DNA of 64,000 bases from Caldithrix abyssi DSM 13497 (GTDB lineage Bacteria > Calditrichota > Calditrichia > Calditrichales > Calditrichaceae), in NCBI RefSeq assembly GCF_001886815.1, contig NZ_CP018099.1, forward strand, positions 1,362,501 through 1,426,500, in the 5' to 3' direction. This document shows, piece by piece, positions 56,860 through 64,000 of this stretch. The translations under genes and the position numbers were made by a program. The notes under the pieces were generated by a model that was not told where the DNA came from, did not search any database, and saw only the letters and a list, made by a program, of their open reading frames with translations. The stretch's first letter is position 1. The number at the start of each line of letters is the position of its first letter.

Positions 56860-58623
56860 CTAATATTCAAATGGAATACCCGACTTAAGAGCGATATTTT
56901 TAATTTTGCGGTCAACGGCATCCAATATTTGATCAATGGGCATATTGTATTGGTGCAAATTCAGGCGATCCGAAATTGAATTATAAGCCTGTTTCAAGTT
57001 TTGAATGGCCAGGCGATATTCATGCGTGATTTTCTGTAATTCCTTAATAATGGGAGGCTCGGGCGTTTTCATTTGCATGGCATTCAGTTCGCTTTTGATG
57101 GCCACAAATTTATCAAGGTACGATTCCAGATCGGGGCGTTTAATATCTATTAAATGCTGATATTTTTTGCGAAAATTTGTAAGCTGTTCATTAAAAGAAG
57201 GTTGCCCCAGGCTTTCTTTTAAACGTTGTGCCTGTTGTTTTAGGTGGCGGTAATTGGACTTTAACTCTTTGTACCTTAACAGCCGCTCTTTGTGCATTTG
57301 AAAATGTTTTTCGTCTTTCAAAAAGTACCATTTTTCCTGTAGCTTTTGCTGATCTCTTTTCAGATCGTTCATTTTTTTGACCAGAATGTCCTGATCTTCC
57401 TGGAGGTTTAACAGCTTTTCGCGAATCTTGGTATGATAGTGTCCAAACAAAAAGAGGAAAATCAGTAAAAAGAAAAAGGCTTCCGGAATGATCAACAGCC
57501 ATGAGCTAAAGGCAACGTAAGACAGAATAAACGAGAGCGGCGTAACCACGCCAATGAAAAATAACTTGACGTTTTTCCAGGTCTTGAATTTAACCTCGTT
57601 TAGCCTTATCTGTACCTGAAGCTCTTCGATGCTTTTTTTTAGCTTTTCAATCTTATTTTTGTTTTCGTGATAGGTTTTAATATCGCGATCGGCTTCCGGA
57701 GGGAGTTGATCGTATTCGGCCAGATCTATCTTTAACGTTTGCTCAATGGAGGCCAGACGACTTTCTACCTCTTTCAGTTCGGCTTCGTTTTGCGCTTTTA
57801 GTTGTTCAAGGCTCTTCCAGAGCAGTACCTCGGCCCTGAGTAAAATGGGATTTTGGTCTTTAATCGGCTCAAACGATTCTTCCAGTTTTTTGTGCACTTC
57901 ATCTTTATGCAGATGCTTTTGACGGATCTTTTGCGTTAAATGATTTAATTTGTTCAGGCTGTCTATTAATTCGTTGCGTAAGGCATTGGCTTTTTGTAAA
58001 ATGAGCAAAAAGTCCTTGAAGCGACTGAGCTGTTGGATGTCGTTGGTATCGAACTTGCCCGGCAAAACTTCATTGGAAACCGTTTCAATCTGATTTAACA
58101 AAGACTGGACTTTGTTTAAGTTAAAACTGGGCGAAAACAGCAAGTACAAAGAGTTTAATAATTCGCTAAAGGGCTTGCCTTCCGCAATTTCTTCATTAAG
58201 TATCTCCAGATAGAGAGATTTATCGACGATGGGAAAGATGGAACGGAGCATGTCGAGATAGGGGCGCGAAAAACCATTATCAACGATATCTTTTCCCTGA
58301 AAGATTGGCCGGCTGGACTGCGGATCGGTTAATAAACATGCAATAACGTCGGTTTCAAAGTCGCGCTCGATAAGCAAAATTTTATGATCAATGGCGAGGG
58401 ACACCATGCCCGTAAAGGTCTGGTTAACCTTGGGATTTCCACGAAAGAGTAATTTTTCTTCCGCGGTCATGCCAAAGATGATACCCAGGATGGCGTGGAT
58501 AAAAAACTGGCTTTCATCCCCCTGCGCTTCAAAAACCAGGTTTTGATGCTCATCAAGAAAATTAATGGTTGTATTCTGGTCAAATCCCTTAAAACCAGAA
58601 AGTTGTAGAGATTGTATGCGCAT
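56860..58623 (-). CDS. Membrane-anchored coiled-coil protein with degenerate SMC/YhaN-like ATPase head
   Basis: About 587 residues from the ATG at 58623 (GGAGAG upstream); the frame opens at 58680 but the head domain starts with MRIQSLQLSGFKGF. The N-terminal lobe resembles YhaN/RecF/SMC ATPases (NLVFEAQGDESQFFIHAI-type segment, then LGIIFGM), yet the Walker A GxxGxGKST is replaced by QGDESQFF, lacking the lysine. Long coiled coils surround a central pair of transmembrane helices (about 350-400; FFIGVVTPLSFILSYVAF and a second helix). No C-terminal ABC signature or Walker B is seen. Possibly a pseudo-ATPase scaffold in envelope or DNA organisation. Function unknown. Confidence 0.75.
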   Translation of the reverse strand: MRIQSLQLSGFKGFDQNTTINFLDEHQNLVFEAQGDESQFFIHAILGIIFGMTAEEKLLFRGNPKVNQTFTGMVSLAIDHKILLIERDFETDVIACLLTDPQSSRPIFQGKDIVDNGFSRPYLDMLRSIFPIVDKSLYLEILNEEIAEGKPFSELLNSLYLLFSPSFNLNKVQSLLNQIETVSNEVLPGKFDTNDIQQLSRFKDFLLILQKANALRNELIDSLNKLNHLTQKIRQKHLHKDEVHKKLEESFEPIKDQNPILLRAEVLLWKSLEQLKAQNEAELKEVESRLASIEQTLKIDLAEYDQLPPEADRDIKTYHENKNKIEKLKKSIEELQVQIRLNEVKFKTWKNVKLFFIGVVTPLSFILSYVAFSSWLLIIPEAFFFLLIFLFLFGHYHTKIREKLLNLQEDQDILVKKMNDLKRDQQKLQEKWYFLKDEKHFQMHKERLLRYKELKSNYRHLKQQAQRLKESLGQPSFNEQLTNFRKKYQHLIDIKRPDLESYLDKFVAIKSELNAMQMKTPEPPIIKELQKITHEYRLAIQNLKQAYNSISDRLNLHQYNMPIDQILDAVDRKIKNIALKSGIPFEY

Positions 58624-59061
58624 GATTAATGTCTCTCCGCTTCGTTCCATGATGGTAATGGAAAAATTTTTCCCGTCCATTCTTTTTTATATTTACTCCC
58701 CATTACGGGGCGTAAAAAATGAATACGCTATTTACAACGTACCGTTTGAAATTTACTAAATTTAAAACTTAAAATCATTAATTTTTACTCGTGCTAATTA
58801 TTTTAAAATAAAAGCGAAGCCAGGAATATCGTTGTTCCAGGTCACTAATTTTAAAACCTGCCGGAATTTGGGATAAAATAAGCGAGTCATGCCCAAAAAA
58901 ACATTGTTAAACAGAGTGTAATCACTTGCGAATTCAGGTTTCAAATTTTAAATTAAATTTGTGAAAAAATAAAAGATAGTCTATTTTAATACGATTTAAG
59001 AAAAAAAATATTTTTTAAAGTAAGTTAGAAATTGGGTTGAATTAAGGAAACGGAGTTTATC
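58624..59061. other. Divergent intergenic region
   Basis: 438 bp, strongly AT-rich, no gene recognised. It should contain the promoters of the coiled-coil protein gene and of the phosphofructokinase gene. An AT-rich palindrome CAAATTT...AAATTTG lies at about 58942-58961, next to the candidate promoter at 58959. Confidence 0.5.
58959..58987 (+). promoter_or_regulatory. Candidate promoter of the phosphofructokinase gene
   Basis: TTGTGA (58959-58964), 17 bp, TATTTT (58982-58987). The leader to the ATG at 59062 would be about 68 nt. Confidence 0.4.
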
Positions 59062-60399
59062 ATGTCATTATTTCCCAAAAGGACAGCGATTTTAGTGGGC
59101 GGCGGTCCTGCCCCCGGAATCAATAGCGTAATTGGGGCGGCGACAATACGAGCCATTCTTTCCGGTTCAGAAGTGATTGGCATCCAGGATGGATTTAAAT
59201 GGATCATGCGCGGCGATATTTCTCATGTGATTCCACTGACCATTGAATCGGTGAGCCGCATTCATTTTAGAGGCGGTTCGCACATTGGTATTTCGCGGGA
59301 TAATCCCACAAAAGACGAAAAATTTCTGGAAAATACGGTTTCTTCTTTACTCCGCTTGAATGTTGACAAGTTGATCACCATTGGCGGCGACGACACGGCC
59401 TATTCTGCTTTTAGAGTTGAGCAGGTGGCCAATGGACGCGTGCGCGTGGCGCATGTGCCTAAAACCATCGATAACGATCTCGATTTACCCGGCACGATCA
59501 GCACTTTTGGTTTCCAGACGGCGCGCCATCTGGGTGTGGAAATTGTTAAAAACATTATGACGGACGCCAAAACAACCTCTCGCTGGTATTTTGTGGTAAC
59601 CATGGGCCGAAAAGCGGGGCACCTGGCTCTGGGCATCGGAAAGGCCTGCGGCGCCACGCTTACGCTCATTCCCGAGGAGTTCGGAAATAAAAAAATAAAG
59701 CTGAAAAGGATTGTGGATATTCTGGTGGGGGCCATCATTAAACGCATGAGTTACGGCCGGCAGGATGGCGTGGCCATTTTAGCGGAAGGGCTGCTGGAAA
59801 AACTTGATCCCAACGACTTTGAGCTGTTGATGAACGTGGAAAAAGATGCGCATGACAACATTCGGCTGGCAGAAATTAGTTTCGGTGAAATTTTAAAGCG
59901 CCGCGTACAGGATCGCCTGGCAGAGTTTGGGCTCAAAACCACCATTGTGGCTAAAAATATCGGCTATGAGTTGCGCTGCGCCGATCCCATTCCATTTGAT
60001 ATGGAATACTGCCGGGACCTGGGATTTATGGCGGCCAAATTCTTGTTTGACGGCGGCTCCGGAGCGCTAATTTCCATTCAGGACGGCCGTTTTGTGCCCA
60101 TGATGTTAAAGAAGAAGATCGATCCTAAAACCAAGCGGATGAAAATTCGGATGGTGGATGTAAAATCCGAATATTATCATGTGGCCTACCGTTATATGAT
60201 TCGCTTAAAGGCCGAAGATTTTGACGATCCGCATGAACTGGCCAAATACGCGGCCACGGCCGGTGTGGGGCTGGACGAGTTCAGAAAGCAGTTTGAATAT
60301 CTGGTGGATGATAGCGAGGTGGAACACATTGGCGACGACGGCATTGCGCACGAAAAGGTAGAAGCCGCTCCGGCAAAAAAAGCAACCAAAGGCCATTAA
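59062..60399 (+). CDS. pfp: 6-phosphofructokinase, PPi-dependent type (PFP)
   Basis: 445-residue PfkA-superfamily protein catalysing phosphorylation of fructose-6-phosphate. Two residues indicate pyrophosphate rather than ATP as donor: Asp in GGDDT (ATP enzymes have GGDGS) and Lys in PKTIDND (ATP enzymes usually have GTIDND after Gly). The remaining motifs are GGGPAPGINSVIGAA, TFGFQTARHLG and MGRKAGHLALG. The PPi enzyme is reversible and can serve both glycolysis and gluconeogenesis. CGGAG precedes the ATG. The acidic C-terminus ends in a Lys/Ala-rich tail. Donor specificity is predicted from these residues. Confidence 0.92.
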   Translation: MSLFPKRTAILVGGGPAPGINSVIGAATIRAILSGSEVIGIQDGFKWIMRGDISHVIPLTIESVSRIHFRGGSHIGISRDNPTKDEKFLENTVSSLLRLNVDKLITIGGDDTAYSAFRVEQVANGRVRVAHVPKTIDNDLDLPGTISTFGFQTARHLGVEIVKNIMTDAKTTSRWYFVVTMGRKAGHLALGIGKACGATLTLIPEEFGNKKIKLKRIVDILVGAIIKRMSYGRQDGVAILAEGLLEKLDPNDFELLMNVEKDAHDNIRLAEISFGEILKRRVQDRLAEFGLKTTIVAKNIGYELRCADPIPFDMEYCRDLGFMAAKFLFDGGSGALISIQDGRFVPMMLKKKIDPKTKRMKIRMVDVKSEYYHVAYRYMIRLKAEDFDDPHELAKYAATAGVGLDEFRKQFEYLVDDSEVEHIGDDGIAHEKVEAAPAKKATKGH

Positions 60400-60421
60400 C
60401 CGTCTGAAGGTGGAAGTTTTG

Positions 60422-60458
60422 ATCCCCCGGAATCAGCGCATTTCGGGGGATTTTTTTT
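60422..60458 (+). terminator. Rho-independent terminator after pfp
   Basis: Stem ATCCCCCG (60422-60429) with CGGGGGAT (60444-60451) followed by eight T residues. Confidence 0.9.
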
Positions 60459-60514
60459 GGCTTTTACGGTGTGTTGAGTGTGGGCGTTACTTTAAATTCA
60501 TATCTGCCCGAGTA

Positions 60515-60552
60515 AAAACAAAAAAGGCGCGGGGATTTTTCATCCGCGCGCC
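60515..60552 (-). terminator. Rho-independent terminator of the beta-propeller lipoprotein gene (minus strand)
   Basis: GGCGCGGGGAT (60526-60536) pairs with ATCCGCGCGCC (60542-60552) with one mismatch. On the minus strand it is followed by a T-run (plus-strand A-run at 60519-60525). Confidence 0.8.
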
Positions 60553-60563
60553 CTTGCTGCCGC

Positions 60564-61676
60564 TTACAAATCGCGAGATAGTTTAAACTGTAAAATACGA
60601 TTATTTCCGGTGTCTGAAATGTAAACCGTCTGGTTATCGGTATTGCGCGTAACGGCAATGCCTTTTGGATTTTTAAACTGGTAATCGCCGCTGCCAAAGC
60701 CGACAACCGCCTGCTGCTGCTGGCCGGTGGGGCCAAAGCGGTAAAAGCCAGGCAGACGTACGCCGTCGGGCGAACCGGCGTCAACCACAAAAATATTACC
60801 GCCATAATCCAGAGCAACGTCTTCCGGCAGGTAAAATTTATCGTAGTAGTACAGATATTCTTCTTCCGGTGTGCCGGAAAGGTCTGTTTTGGGCGCCAGC
60901 ACTTCCTGACCTTCAAAAAGAACGGTTGTGATGAACTGAACCTTGTAATAATTAAACAGATTGGCCGGCGGATAGGAGCCGCTCTGGCAAAAGATAAATC
61001 CCAGCGTATTCTCGCGTGACGAGATATCCAGGTATTGTTCGCGTAAGGAAGTAATGCCGGTGGGAATTAACGCCGAAAACAAACCGCTGCCGTTGGCATA
61101 AAGCGGAAGCGGGCCCTTCCAGACATTATTTCCGTAAAAATCGTAAATCTGACTTAAAACGGGCGAAACCGTGGAATCGACAACGGTGACGTAGTATTCA
61201 AATCCGTTGTGAACGCTAATGCCGGTAAACTGGCGCGTTGGTTCGGAGGATTGTTCAAAAACCACTTCCACCGGCGCCTGGTCGATATGATGATCATGTT
61301 TGAAAAGGTCGATTTTGTAAACCTTGTTGGTTTTGTTGACGATAAGCAGTGCCAGGCTATCGTTTTGCGTAATGGCCTCGGGATGGGGGATAAATTGTGA
61401 GTACCCCATAATGCCGCCGCCCAGGTCTAACATTACAATGCGGTCGTTACCGGTATCTGCAATATACAGGAAATTATCGGCACCAAGGTAAATATCTCCC
61501 GGCGCATCAAAATCGTAGCCGCTGGCCCGGTCAAATTTATGATTGAGCTGAATGTACTCATCGCCTACAATGCGCGGCTCGTCTTCGGGAATATTAGGGA
61601 GCGGCAGAGTATCGTGTTTACATTGCAAAACTAAAACGCTGGTAACAATTATCAAGAGAATGATTTGAATCTTCAT
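60564..61676 (-). CDS. NHL/six-bladed beta-propeller lipoprotein
   Basis: 370 residues with a signal peptide and lipobox LVLQC (Cys near residue 19). NHL-type repeats are visible: APGDIYLGADNFLYIADTGN, DRIVMLDL, LPEDVALDYGGNIFVVDAG, and NPKGIAVTRN, QTVYISDTGNNRILQFKL. Such propellers bind proteins or carbohydrates. No catalytic residues are recognised. It follows a PorV-like and a TonB-dependent receptor gene on the same strand, so it may be a surface-exposed partner of that outer-membrane system. Confidence 0.87.
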   Translation of the reverse strand: MKIQIILLIIVTSVLVLQCKHDTLPLPNIPEDEPRIVGDEYIQLNHKFDRASGYDFDAPGDIYLGADNFLYIADTGNDRIVMLDLGGGIMGYSQFIPHPEAITQNDSLALLIVNKTNKVYKIDLFKHDHHIDQAPVEVVFEQSSEPTRQFTGISVHNGFEYYVTVVDSTVSPVLSQIYDFYGNNVWKGPLPLYANGSGLFSALIPTGITSLREQYLDISSRENTLGFIFCQSGSYPPANLFNYYKVQFITTVLFEGQEVLAPKTDLSGTPEEEYLYYYDKFYLPEDVALDYGGNIFVVDAGSPDGVRLPGFYRFGPTGQQQQAVVGFGSGDYQFKNPKGIAVTRNTDNQTVYISDTGNNRILQFKLSRDL

Positions 61677-61690
61677 TGTACACCCTTAAT

Positions 61691-62704
61691 TCAAAATTCA
61701 ATTTTAGCGGTAAAACGATTTACATAGCCTAATCGACCAAAATTGGTGTAGGCATAATCCAGTTTCAAATTCAGTCCGGCTATTTTACGCTGCAGCCCCA
61801 GCCCAAAAGAGATGTCTTCTTCTATCTGAGCGGTTTTGTACCCCATGCGTAAAAACAGCGTGTTCTGCCAGCCGTATTCCAGACCAAAATTCAAATTTTC
61901 TTTATTGTCATTGGGATGGTTTAGCTGCACCGTACCGGTGAGCAGATGATCTTTTTGCGAAATAAAATCGGCTGCCAGGCCAATGCGAAAGATAATGGGC
62001 GGCGGAAAGGACTGGAAAGAGGAAACCTCAACGTCTTGATTTTCCAGGTCTTTGTAAACCAATGTACCTTCCGGGGACATGTCGTTGCCAAAATTGGAGA
62101 TGACCACGCCAAAGCGCGTGGTTTTCCAGCCGGTATCGTAATAAATGCCCAGGTCAAAGAGCAGGGCGTTCATAGTCAACTCGACAATATTTTCCTGCAT
62201 CCATTTAGTGGAAAGGCCGAAGCTGAATTTGTCCGTCATGCGCCGGGCATAGGTCAAACTGATTAAAAAGTCGCTGTAAGAGAAGTAGCGCCCGGTTCCC
62301 AGCGGTTGAAATTCGGTGGTCTCTTTCATCTCATCGGTGTGTAGATAGGTGATGGCCAGGCCGAGGGAATTGGTGGAATTGATATGGTAAACCAGCCCGG
62401 CGTATTCCAGTTGAACTTCAACCAGCCATTGGGTGTGCGAAAAGAAGACAGAATGCTGATCAAAGTTGTTCAGTCCGGCCGGATTCCAGTAAAGCGCTTC
62501 GGCGTCGTTGGCGATGGCCACATAGGCTTCGCCCATGCCCAGGGCGCGGGAGCCCTGACCGATTTTAAGAAACTGAGCGCTCGAGGTTCCTCTGCGTTGA
62601 CCGCCCAGATCCGGGAATAGCTGGGCCTGAACGCGAGTCGTTACGCCGGAAATGAAGAGGAAAATCAAAAAGTATGTTAATTGTTTCATCTTTATGCTGA
62701 TCAT
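61691..62704 (-). CDS. PorV/PorQ-family outer membrane protein
   Basis: 337 residues. N-terminal signal peptide (cleavage near VQAQ), then AQFLKIGQGSRALGMGEAYVAIANDAEALYWNPAGL, whose first and second halves are the family hallmark (in pieces: GSRALGMGEAYVA and ALYWNPAGL). The rest is a FadL-like beta-barrel with alternating strands, ending in aromatic FTAKIEF. PorV-family proteins shuttle T9SS cargo to the attachment complex. The T9SS cargo gene at 35199 fits. An inner start at 62689 (MKQLTYF) is also possible. Confidence 0.88.
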   Translation of the reverse strand: MISIKMKQLTYFLIFLFISGVTTRVQAQLFPDLGGQRRGTSSAQFLKIGQGSRALGMGEAYVAIANDAEALYWNPAGLNNFDQHSVFFSHTQWLVEVQLEYAGLVYHINSTNSLGLAITYLHTDEMKETTEFQPLGTGRYFSYSDFLISLTYARRMTDKFSFGLSTKWMQENIVELTMNALLFDLGIYYDTGWKTTRFGVVISNFGNDMSPEGTLVYKDLENQDVEVSSFQSFPPPIIFRIGLAADFISQKDHLLTGTVQLNHPNDNKENLNFGLEYGWQNTLFLRMGYKTAQIEEDISFGLGLQRKIAGLNLKLDYAYTNFGRLGYVNRFTAKIEF

Positions 62705-62720
62705 CGTTTACATCGCTCCG

Positions 62721-64000
62721 TTAAAATTCCAGTGAAAATCCAAGCAAAATGTGCCGCGGGGCACGATAACGGGCCGGATCGAAAGGATAGGGATCGTGCG
62801 GCCAGTGACGATCCGGATAAACCGGGTCGTTCCAGCTTATGGGTACCGGATCTCCGTATTCGTAAGCTCTTCCCGTTACGGGATTTATGATTTGTGCGTT
62901 TTTATTGTTAAATAAATTGCGGATCTCAAAATAGAAGATGTAGTGCACGTCCCAAAGATCGAAATATTTTTTAAAGCTCAGGTCCACCCACTTCCAGTTG
63001 CTGCCGATCTTGCTGTACAGCGTTTTTTCTTCTACGTCGTATTCCGTGAGGTAGATGGGGCGGCCATCGGAACGGTACTGACCGGAAAAGACCACCGGCG
63101 TGTATCGGCGCCCGGCCTGAGCAAAAAAGTGCAGATTCAGGTTCCATTGATTAAACAGTTTGATGCCGAAGATTTCCGGCTTTTGATCTTTGGTGACGCG
63201 AAAGGACAAATTACCGGAAATTTGCCAGGGACGATCCCAGGCGGCGTAAGATTCGCGAATCGGTACGTCCTGGCCGGTGGCGCTGCGATCGATTTGCAGA
63301 ATGGAAGAAGCGTTAGACGATTTCGTTGTTGTGATGGAGTAGCTTGCCGCAACATTGCCGAACAGATATTTCCCGATGCGCGTTTTGTATTCTATCTCGA
63401 TGCCGCGCGCCCGGGCGTAGTCTAAATTGACATAGGTGTAGGCGGTTTGTCCGCCGCGTCCGGGTAAACGGAAACGCGTGGTTTTAACATAATCAAAAAT
63501 ATCCTTGTAATAGGCGGAGATACTTAACACATCGTTTTCGGTGAATTGATTGCGCAAGCCCAGTTCATACTTTACACTGGTTTCGGGATTTAGCGCCGGA
63601 TTTCCATAGGTCTGATAGGCCGAACGTGCGCTCACCGTTGATAGACCGGAATAGACAAACTGCGGACGGGGGCGTTTGGAAAAATGGCCGTAGTTGAAGT
63701 AGAGCATCTGGTTGTTGCTGACCGGAAAGGAAACGCCGATGCGCGGCATGAGTCGCGCCTTTACGCGTCGCCCGAAAAAGTTGAATGAATCTTTTTTGTA
63801 TTTTTCGCGCTGATCCGGGCTGATGAAATTGGTGGTGTCTTCGATGGCCCGGTCGGCAAAGGCGCCGGGCGCCCAGTAATCCAGCCGCAGACCGGCGTTC
63901 AAAATAAAACCGCCAAAGCGGATATCGTCCTGAAAGTAAAAGGCGCCGTCTGCGGGATAAACATGGAATAGATCCTGGCTGGAACCATAAGGCCCGGCGA
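62721..64000 (-). CDS. TonB-dependent outer membrane receptor, C-terminal part (truncated by window edge)
   Basis: The frame is open to the right edge, so the N-terminal plug and signal peptide lie outside. The visible part (about 425 residues) is the C-terminal half of a TonB-dependent beta-barrel: YFNYGHFSKRPRPQF, a TYGNPALNPETSVKYELGLR block, SISAYYKDIFDYV, ARGIEIEYKT, FEIRNLFNNKNAQIINPVTG, and a final beta-signal ending GFSLEF. These match the family. Probably imports large substrates such as oligosaccharides, peptides or siderophores. Substrate cannot be told. PorV-like and propeller lipoprotein genes follow downstream. Confidence 0.92.
   Translation of the reverse strand, partial: AGPYGSSQDLFHVYPADGAFYFQDDIRFGGFILNAGLRLDYWAPGAFADRAIEDTTNFISPDQREKYKKDSFNFFGRRVKARLMPRIGVSFPVSNNQMLYFNYGHFSKRPRPQFVYSGLSTVSARSAYQTYGNPALNPETSVKYELGLRNQFTENDVLSISAYYKDIFDYVKTTRFRLPGRGGQTAYTYVNLDYARARGIEIEYKTRIGKYLFGNVAASYSITTTKSSNASSILQIDRSATGQDVPIRESYAAWDRPWQISGNLSFRVTKDQKPEIFGIKLFNQWNLNLHFFAQAGRRYTPVVFSGQYRSDGRPIYLTEYDVEEKTLYSKIGSNWKWVDLSFKKYFDLWDVHYIFYFEIRNLFNNKNAQIINPVTGRAYEYGDPVPISWNDPVYPDRHWPHDPYPFDPARYRAPRHILLGFSLEF

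Noticed and set aside
60464-60916. 150-codon minus-strand frame over the end of the beta-propeller gene
   Set aside because: Out-of-frame shadow of the NHL gene; the product has no coherent motif and it crosses the terminator.

Overview
The window looks like chromosomal DNA of a Gram-negative, probably thermophilic member of the FCB side of the bacterial tree. Calditrichota (Caldithrix-like) is my best guess, by inference only. The support is: a very large secreted protein with a type IX secretion (T9SS) sorting tail, a PorV/PorQ-family outer-membrane protein, a TonB-dependent receptor, CMP-KDO synthetase (LPS), a MurE with the meso-diaminopimelate signature, a short primary sigma factor without region 1.1, and a PPi-type phosphofructokinase. 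Almost all of the window is ordinary coding sequence. There is no rRNA, CRISPR array, prophage or intact insertion sequence. One tRNA is present.

Layout. 1-11 kb: the C-terminal part of a CcmF-like cytochrome c maturation protein, then two different glutamate dehydrogenases flanking a histidine kinase/response regulator pair, then a large fusion of a PEP/pyruvate-binding domain with a nucleotidyltransferase domain. 11.3-28.1 kb: a complete division and cell wall (dcw) cluster in one direction, mraZ-rsmH-ftsL-ftsI-(39-codon small ORF)-murE-murF-mraY-murD-ftsW-murG-murC-ftsQ-ftsA-ftsZ, followed by a small MerR-like gene and a strong terminator; murB and ddl are absent. 28.1-31.5 kb: a repeat-rich segment with palindromic MITE-like elements, a CpoB/YbgF-like lipoprotein, a protein that joins a ribosome-hibernation (HPF-like) domain to sigma-factor-like regions, and tRNA-Gly(CCC). 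31.5-41 kb: a TPR/SLH-like lipoprotein, two overlapping family 2 glycosyltransferases and the 1951-residue T9SS cargo protein.

41-50.7 kb: a double-GNAT protein, a patatin-like lipase, phosphopentomutase, a small coiled-coil protein, the primary sigma factor, an M23 peptidase, a CapA-like protein, and a gatC-kdsB-pyrG run. 50.7-64 kb: a MITE-like insertion with a 12-14 bp flanking direct repeat, a diguanylate cyclase-like protein, a TPR-like protein, a HAD phosphatase, a cold-shock protein, a lipoprotein, a TauE permease, an M29 aminopeptidase, a membrane-anchored coiled-coil protein with a broken P-loop, PPi-phosphofructokinase, and an outer-membrane cluster (TonB receptor, PorV-like protein, beta-propeller lipoprotein) that runs off the right edge.

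How the parts fit: the dcw cluster makes peptidoglycan precursors and the divisome. kdsB, pyrG (CTP), the glycosyltransferases and CpoB serve the outer envelope. The T9SS cargo, the PorV-like protein and the TonB receptor point to surface export and uptake. The most unusual items are the HPF/sigma fusion (30085-31044), the PEP-binding/nucleotidyltransferase fusion beside a glutamate dehydrogenase (7736-10939), the degenerate-P-loop membrane protein (56860-58623) and the three families of small palindromic elements in intergenic DNA.
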